Assembly: GCA_023410905.1 (NCBI GenBank)
Contig: JAEYPL010000207.1
Span: 1-10,221, forward strand
From: Pseudomonadota bacterium
GTDB lineage: Bacteria > Pseudomonadota > Alphaproteobacteria > Rhizobiales > Hyphomicrobiaceae
Direction of reading: 5' to 3'
DNA: 10,221 nucleotides
The notes beneath the pieces are model-generated. The model worked only from the letters and a program-made list of their open reading frames with translations. It did not search any database and had not been told where the DNA came from. The position numbers were made by a program, and so were the translations under genes. Shown here one piece after another: positions 6,793 to 10,221 of the stretch. Every line of letters begins with the position of its first letter. Position 1 is the stretch's first letter.

Positions 6793-6812
6793 ATATTCGC
6801 ATTCGCGAATAT
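6793..6812. promoter_or_regulatory. Perfect inverted repeat in the radical SAM/GNAT divergent promoter region
   Basis: ATATTCGC (6793-6800) and GCGAATAT (6805-6812) are perfect 8-bp arms around ATTC. The repeat is AT-rich compared with its surroundings. It starts 10 bp upstream of the preferred radical SAM start and lies about 90 bp upstream of the preferred GNAT start. It is a good operator candidate for a dimeric repressor acting on the minus-strand gene. Confidence 0.4.
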
Positions 6813-6842
6813 CGGGCAACTGGCATGTGAGGCCACCGGTCG

Positions 6843-6871
6843 TTGATGTGGTCCGCCGCCACGGCTATTCA
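6843..6871 (+). promoter_or_regulatory. Weak candidate promoter for the GNAT gene
   Basis: TTGATG (6843-6848) and TATTCA (6866-6871) are separated by 17 bp. The -35 matches four of six consensus bases and the -10 three of six, within a CTAT context usable by alphaproteobacterial sigma-70. It would place the transcript start shortly before the ATG at 6903. The match is weak and may be chance. Confidence 0.2.
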
Positions 6872-6902
6872 GGCCACATCGCAGCTCCGAGACGAACCCG
6901 AC

Positions 6903-7412
6903 ATGCCTTCTCCACCGGTCTGGCGCCCAGCCCTCCTTGAAGACGTCCCCGAAGTGACGCGCCTTTCCAAAGCGCATCTCGGCCCTTATGCGGAAGGCGA
7001 CGCCGTCTTCGCAGAACGCATTCGGCTGGCTCCGGACGGCTGCTTTGTGCTGGAGCGCGGCTCTGCCATTGTCGGCTACTTCTTTAGCCACCCTTGGGTG
7101 CGCATGAAGCCCCCTGCGCTTCATCAGATGCTTGGCCAGATCCCCGAGAGCGCCGACTGCTGGTACGTCCATGATGTGGCCGTCGATACTGACGCACGCG
7201 GCGGCGGCGTGGTGACCAGTGTCTGCGAGCGTGCGCTCGATGTTGCCAGGACCAAGGGGTTTCGCACGGCCATGCTCGTCGCCGTCAGTGGTGCTGGAGC
7301 CTACTGGCAGCGGCTCGGCTTTAAGGATGCGACGACTGACGCCCTGCGCCTCAAGCTCAAGGACTATGGTGACGACGCCGTCTACATGGAGCGCGTTCTC
7401 TCAATCGATTGA
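6903..7412 (+). CDS. GNAT family N-acetyltransferase
   Basis: This 169-residue protein is a single-domain GNAT that should transfer an acetyl group from acetyl-CoA to an amine. The N-terminal WRPALLEDVPEVTRL (7-21) is the usual first strand and helix. The central VHDVAVDTDARGGGVVTSVC (89-108) is motif A, with a variant pyrophosphate loop (ARGGGV rather than the common Q/RxxGxG/A). YWQRLGF (134-140) is the typical motif B end. The substrate is unknown: protein lysine, small amines and antibiotics are all possible. The ATG at 6903 fits the family start. An in-frame ATG at 6846 and a TTG at 6843 would add 19-20 poorly conserved-looking residues, and none has a strong ribosome binding site. It converges on the deacetylase gene and shares the last 12 bp with it. 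Confidence 0.85.
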   Translation: MPSPPVWRPALLEDVPEVTRLSKAHLGPYAEGDAVFAERIRLAPDGCFVLERGSAIVGYFFSHPWVRMKPPALHQMLGQIPESADCWYVHDVAVDTDARGGGVVTSVCERALDVARTKGFRTAMLVAVSGAGAYWQRLGFKDATTDALRLKLKDYGDDAVYMERVLSID

Positions 7413-7413
7413 G
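7400..7413. repeat. 14-bp palindrome holding both convergent stop codons
   Basis: CTCAATCGATTGAG is a perfect palindrome. Its central 12 bp (7401-7412) end both the plus-strand GNAT gene and the minus-strand deacetylase gene. Each strand reads TCA ATC GAT TGA, giving Ser-Ile-Asp-stop for both proteins. The coding regions thus overlap tail to tail by exactly 12 bp. Confidence 0.95.
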
Positions 7414-8516
7414 GAAGGTCGCAGCGGGTGCTGCTCGATCAGCGCCATAACTTCCGGCCGGATCGGGCCCACGTTCGGCGCATCGATGAGCGTCGTGAGC
7501 CATGCGGGATCGCGATCCTCGTCATCGACCAGATCGCACTCCAGCCCCGCGAGAACGGCTTGCGCTGCAGACGGCAGATCGCCGGTGATGTCGTGCCCCA
7601 CCAGCAATCCCCACATGCCGGCCCAGAGACGCGCAGTGGTCCAGGGATTGTAACCACCACCGCCGAGCACCACCACGCGCGGTGCCATCGCGGCTAACGT
7701 GCTGCACGCGCGCCAGAGCACATCATTCGAAAGCTGCATACCCGATAGCGGATCGCCGGCAAGACCATCCGCGCCGAGCAGGATCACGATGGCTTCCGGC
7801 TCCGCGCGCCGCACAAACGGATATACGAGCCGCTCCAGCACCAGCGCATACTCGCTGTCGTTGATGCCGCGCGGAACCGGCACATTCAGCGCACGCCCGT
7901 CGTGCGCATCCTCCGGCCGACCCGTACCGGGCCAGCGGCCATCCTCGTGAAGCGACACCAAAGACAGGCGCGGGTCATTCGCAAAAGCCGCCTCCACGCC
8001 ATCGCCGTGATGCGCATCGAGGTCGACGTACACGACGCGCGTCATTCCGGCATCGAGGAGGCGCATGACCGCAAAGACCGGGTCATTGAGATAGCAGAAG
8101 CCGGAGGCGCGGGCGGACATGCCATGATGCGTCCCGCCCGTCGGATGAAAGGCCACACCGCCGTCGAGCACCAGCTCCGCCGCCAGCATCGAACCGCCGA
8201 CCGTCGCCCGCGCACGATCCCAGAACCCCGGAAAAACCGGGCATTCCATCGTGCCGAGATTGTAGCGTTCGCGCATCTCAGCCGTGGCGCGGCCGGCCGC
8301 ATTCGCCTGCTCCAGCGCGTCGAGATAATCCGGCGCATGAAAGTGCTCGATCACGGCACGCTCCGGCAATTCGGGCACGCGCGTGAGCGCCGGATCGCGC
8401 CAGCCGAGCGCCTCGATGAGGTCCTGCACGGCCGCCTGCCGCCGCGTCGCCAGCGGATGGTGGCGCCCGAACGCCGGGCGGCGAAATATCTCATGTGTCA
8501 CGAGAAACGGCCGCAC
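7401..8516 (-). CDS. AcuC-like zinc deacetylase (histone deacetylase superfamily)
   Basis: This 371-residue protein is of AcuC length and belongs to the class I HDAC-like deacetylases, which remove acetyl groups from lysine or small amines. The catalytic set is complete: tandem His130-His131 in GGTHHGMSARASGFCYLND (127-145), zinc ligands Asp167 and His169 in DLDAHHGDG, Asp250 in LGADGLAGDPL, and the transition-state tyrosine Tyr289 in GGGGYNP. AcuC in Bacillus subtilis reverses acetylation of acetyl-CoA synthetase, and Rhodopseudomonas palustris has a related deacetylase, LdaA; protein deacetylation is therefore a reasonable guess. The start is GTG at 8516, with GAGGGG (plus 8526-8531) 9 nt upstream. 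The frame extends to another GTG at 8585, but that would cover the TATAAT box. It is divergent from the TusA-like gene and overlaps the GNAT gene at its end. Confidence 0.92.
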   Translation of the reverse strand: MRPFLVTHEIFRRPAFGRHHPLATRRQAAVQDLIEALGWRDPALTRVPELPERAVIEHFHAPDYLDALEQANAAGRATAEMRERYNLGTMECPVFPGFWDRARATVGGSMLAAELVLDGGVAFHPTGGTHHGMSARASGFCYLNDPVFAVMRLLDAGMTRVVYVDLDAHHGDGVEAAFANDPRLSLVSLHEDGRWPGTGRPEDAHDGRALNVPVPRGINDSEYALVLERLVYPFVRRAEPEAIVILLGADGLAGDPLSGMQLSNDVLWRACSTLAAMAPRVVVLGGGGYNPWTTARLWAGMWGLLVGHDITGDLPSAAQAVLAGLECDLVDDEDRDPAWLTTLIDAPNVGPIRPEVMALIEQHPLRPSSID

Positions 8517-8550
8517 GTATCCCTGCCCCTCGACGTGGCCTTGGCATTCA

Positions 8551-8556
8551 ATTATA
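8551..8556 (-). promoter_or_regulatory. Consensus -10 box (TATAAT) for the deacetylase gene
   Basis: On the minus strand this reads TATAAT, preceded by TGCG, close to an extended -10. It would place the transcript start near 8544 and a leader of about 28 nt before the GTG at 8516. No good -35 is seen at 16-18 bp. It supports the shorter deacetylase start. Confidence 0.4.
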
Positions 8557-8647
8557 CGCAGGCTTGAATATGGAGCGGCCGCCACGACCCGCGCAACAGG
8601 TCCGTGGATGCGAGAACAGGCTGCGGAAGCGCACGGAGTCCGGAAAC

Positions 8648-8875
8648 ATGGCCGACAAGACGCTCGACACGAAGGGGCTGAACTGCCCGCTGCCGATCCT
8701 GAAGGCCAAGAAGGCCATCGGCGAGGTGCCGGTCAACGGCACGCTCGAAGTGCTCGCCACCGATCCCGGCGCCGTCGCCGACTTCCAGGCCTTCTGCCGC
8801 CAGACCAAGCATGAGCTGGTCGAGCATTCCGAGGACGCCGGCATCTATCGCTTCCTCATCCGGCGCACGTCCTGA
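8648..8875 (+). CDS. tusA: TusA/SirA family sulfurtransferase
   Basis: This 75-residue protein has the usual TusA size and its defining CPxP motif, GLNCPLPILKAKKAI (10-24), where Cys13 carries the persulfide sulfur. The following beta-alpha pattern, LEVLATDPGAVADFQAFCRQ (33-52), is typical. TusA proteins are cytoplasmic sulfur carriers used for tRNA 2-thiouridine, molybdenum cofactor synthesis or sulfur oxidation. No tusBCDE, dsrE or hdr gene is near, so the acceptor is unknown and the symbol marks the family only. The ATG at 8648 follows GGAG (8635-8638) by 9 nt and lies just before the first strand; the open frame extends further upstream through the divergent promoter region. It lies 107 bp before rarA, so co-transcription is possible but unproven. 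Confidence 0.92.
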   Translation: MADKTLDTKGLNCPLPILKAKKAIGEVPVNGTLEVLATDPGAVADFQAFCRQTKHELVEHSEDAGIYRFLIRRTS

Positions 8876-8982
8876 GTCTCGCGACGCAATAGACGCTCCG
8901 GGCGCCACTTGACGGCCGCGCTTCATCCTTGTCACGGTCGCCTTGCCGTGGCGCAGATGCCGCACGCGGCGGAGCTCAGAGC
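8876..8982 (+). promoter_or_regulatory. tusA-rarA intergenic region, possible rarA -35
   Basis: The sequence CTTGAC at 8908-8913 matches the alphaproteobacterial sigma-70 -35 element, but no good -10 follows at 16-18 bp. A weak 5-bp hairpin, CACGG with CCGTG, lies around 8933-8950. I see no clear terminator for the TusA-like gene and no small gene here. Confidence 0.2.
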
Positions 8983-10221
8983 ATGACGAATCTTTTTGAA
9001 GCAGCCGGCCTGGAGCAGGGCGCCCCGCGTCCGCTTGCTGACCGGCTGCGCCCCAAGAAACTTAGCGAGGTCATCGGCCAGGCGCACATCGTCGGCCCCG
9101 AAGGCTCGCTGACGCGGATGCTGCGCGCGGGCCGCCTGCCGAATCTCATTCTCTGGGGCCCGCCCGGCGTCGGCAAAACCACGATCGCGCGCCTTCTCGC
9201 GCAGGAAACCAAGCTCGAATTCGAGCAGCTCTCGGCGATCTTCTCCGGCGTGCAGGACCTGCGCAAAGCCTTCGACCGCGCCAAGGCACGTCGCGAGCAG
9301 GGCAAGGGCACGCTCCTCTTCATCGACGAGATCCATCGCTTCAATCGCGCCCAGCAGGACGGCTTTCTCCCGCACATGGAGGACGGCACGATCACACTCG
9401 TCGGCGCGACGACGGAGAATCCGTCCTTCGAACTCAACGGCGCGTTGCTCTCGCGCGCAACGACGCTGGTCCTGAACCGCCTCGACGACACCGACATGGG
9501 CGAACTTCTCGGCCGCGTCGAGCGCGAGACAGGCCGCGCGCTGCCGGTCGATGACGATGCGCGCGTGGCCCTCATCGGCATGGCCGATGGTGATGGACGC
9601 GCCTTCATCAATCTGTGCGAGGAAGTGCTTGCGGCAGCGGACGCCGGTGAACCGGTGCTGACCACCGCTTCGCTCGTCTCGCTCGTGCAGCGTCGCGCGC
9701 CGCTCTACGACAAGAGCCGCGACGGCCACTACAATCTCATCAGCGCGCTCCACAAAGCCGTGCGCGGCTCCGATCCCGATGCCGCGCTGTACTGGCTCTG
9801 CCGAATGCTCGATGGCGGCGAGGATAGGCTCTTTCTCGCGCGCCGCCTCGTCCGCATGGCCGTCGAGGATATCGGCCTCGCCGATCCGGCGGCCGTCACG
9901 CAGGCCCTCGCGGCGAAGGACACGTACGATTTTCTCGGTAGTCCCGAAGGCGAGCTCGCACTCGCGCAGGCGACGATCTACATGGCCACGGCGCCGAAGT
10001 CGAACGCGGCTTACTCAGCCTACAACGCCGCGATGCGTGCAGCGAAGAACAATGGCAGCCTTGCGCCGCCGAAACACATCCTGAATGCGCCCACCAAGCT
10101 CATGTCCGAGCAGGGTTATGGCGCCGGCTACGAGTACGATCACTCCACGGCTGAAGGCTTCTCCGGTCAGGACTATTTTCCTGACGAGATGGAGCGCGAG
10201 CAGTACTACGATCCGCCGGAG
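8983..10221 (+). CDS. rarA: Replication-associated recombination protein A, AAA+ ATPase (3' end cut by window)
   Basis: The visible 413 codons encode a RarA/MgsA/WRNIP1-type AAA+ ATPase, related to clamp-loader subunits, which acts at stalled replication forks and in recombination. Motifs in order are the Walker A GPPGVGKT (59-66), Walker B LLFIDEIHRF (111-120), sensor 1 GATTENPSFE (141-150), an arginine-finger segment LLSRAT (155-160), and a sensor 2 region around Arg206. The RarA-specific C-terminal tetramerisation part follows, including SALHKAVRGSDPDAALYW (254-271) and EDIGLADP (295-302). The ATG at 8983 has GGAG (8971-8974) 8 nt upstream, and MTNLFEAAG is a usual RarA start. The frame is still open at the window end; from the family length of about 430-450 residues, only some 20-35 residues are missing. 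Confidence 0.96.
   Translation, partial: MTNLFEAAGLEQGAPRPLADRLRPKKLSEVIGQAHIVGPEGSLTRMLRAGRLPNLILWGPPGVGKTTIARLLAQETKLEFEQLSAIFSGVQDLRKAFDRAKARREQGKGTLLFIDEIHRFNRAQQDGFLPHMEDGTITLVGATTENPSFELNGALLSRATTLVLNRLDDTDMGELLGRVERETGRALPVDDDARVALIGMADGDGRAFINLCEEVLAAADAGEPVLTTASLVSLVQRRAPLYDKSRDGHYNLISALHKAVRGSDPDAALYWLCRMLDGGEDRLFLARRLVRMAVEDIGLADPAAVTQALAAKDTYDFLGSPEGELALAQATIYMATAPKSNAAYSAYNAAMRAAKNNGSLAPPKHILNAPTKLMSEQGYGAGYEYDHSTAEGFSGQDYFPDEMEREQYYDPPE

Noticed and set aside
8517..8585. Longer deacetylase start at GTG 8585
   Set aside because: The added 23 residues would cover a perfect TATAAT box and the ribosome binding site of the GTG at 8516, and the family begins near MRPFLVTHEIF.
8495..8647. 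N-terminal extension of the TusA-like frame to 126 residues
   Set aside because: It overlaps the divergent deacetylase start region and has low-complexity arginine-rich sequence. The CPxP domain begins directly after the ATG at 8648.
8932..9753. A 273-codon minus-strand frame inside rarA
   Set aside because: It is antisense to clear AAA+ motifs of rarA and has no recognisable family of its own.

Overview
The window looks like a chromosomal segment of an alphaproteobacterium, probably of the order Hyphomicrobiales. The DNA is GC-rich, codons end mostly in G or C, and purine-rich ribosome binding sites precede most genes. The families present (MarR, RidA, MmgE/PrpD, an ACSM-like acyl-CoA synthetase, an AcuC-like deacetylase and RarA) fit that group. 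This placement is by eye, not by a search. I see no rRNA, tRNA, CRISPR array, insertion sequence or prophage gene.

Left part (1-1795). The first 30 bases are the start of a gene leaving the window on the minus strand. A 201-bp intergenic region with several GTTCG/CGAAC inverted repeats separates it from a divergent MarR-type regulator (232-711). A strong hairpin terminator lies between this regulator and a convergent RidA-family gene (767-1111, minus). RidA is divergent from a Uma2-family nuclease-fold gene (1238-1795), whose codon use differs partly from its neighbours.

Centre (1826-5657). Three co-directional genes form a likely catabolic operon: an AMP-forming acyl-CoA synthetase, an MmgE/PrpD-family protein and an NAD-type short-chain dehydrogenase/reductase. 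Uma2 is only 30 bp upstream and may be co-transcribed. The substrate cannot be named from sequence, and no methylcitrate synthase or thiolase is in view.

Right part (5725-10221). A minus-strand radical SAM protein of the biotin-synthase-like type (possibly related to LipS1/LipS2) is divergent from a GNAT acetyltransferase. The GNAT gene converges on a complete AcuC-like zinc deacetylase, and the two share a 12-bp palindrome that encodes Ser-Ile-Asp-stop on both strands. The deacetylase is divergent from a small TusA-family sulfur carrier. This is followed by rarA (replication-associated AAA+ ATPase), cut off by the window end.

The main functional idea is a possible lysine-acylation circuit. 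The acyl-CoA synthetase carries an exact PX4GK motif around its catalytic lysine, which is the known target type of Pat/AcuA acetyltransferases. A GNAT protein and an AcuC-like deacetylase are encoded about 3.5-5 kb away. I see no clearly new class of system; the least explained items are the central operon and the radical SAM gene.
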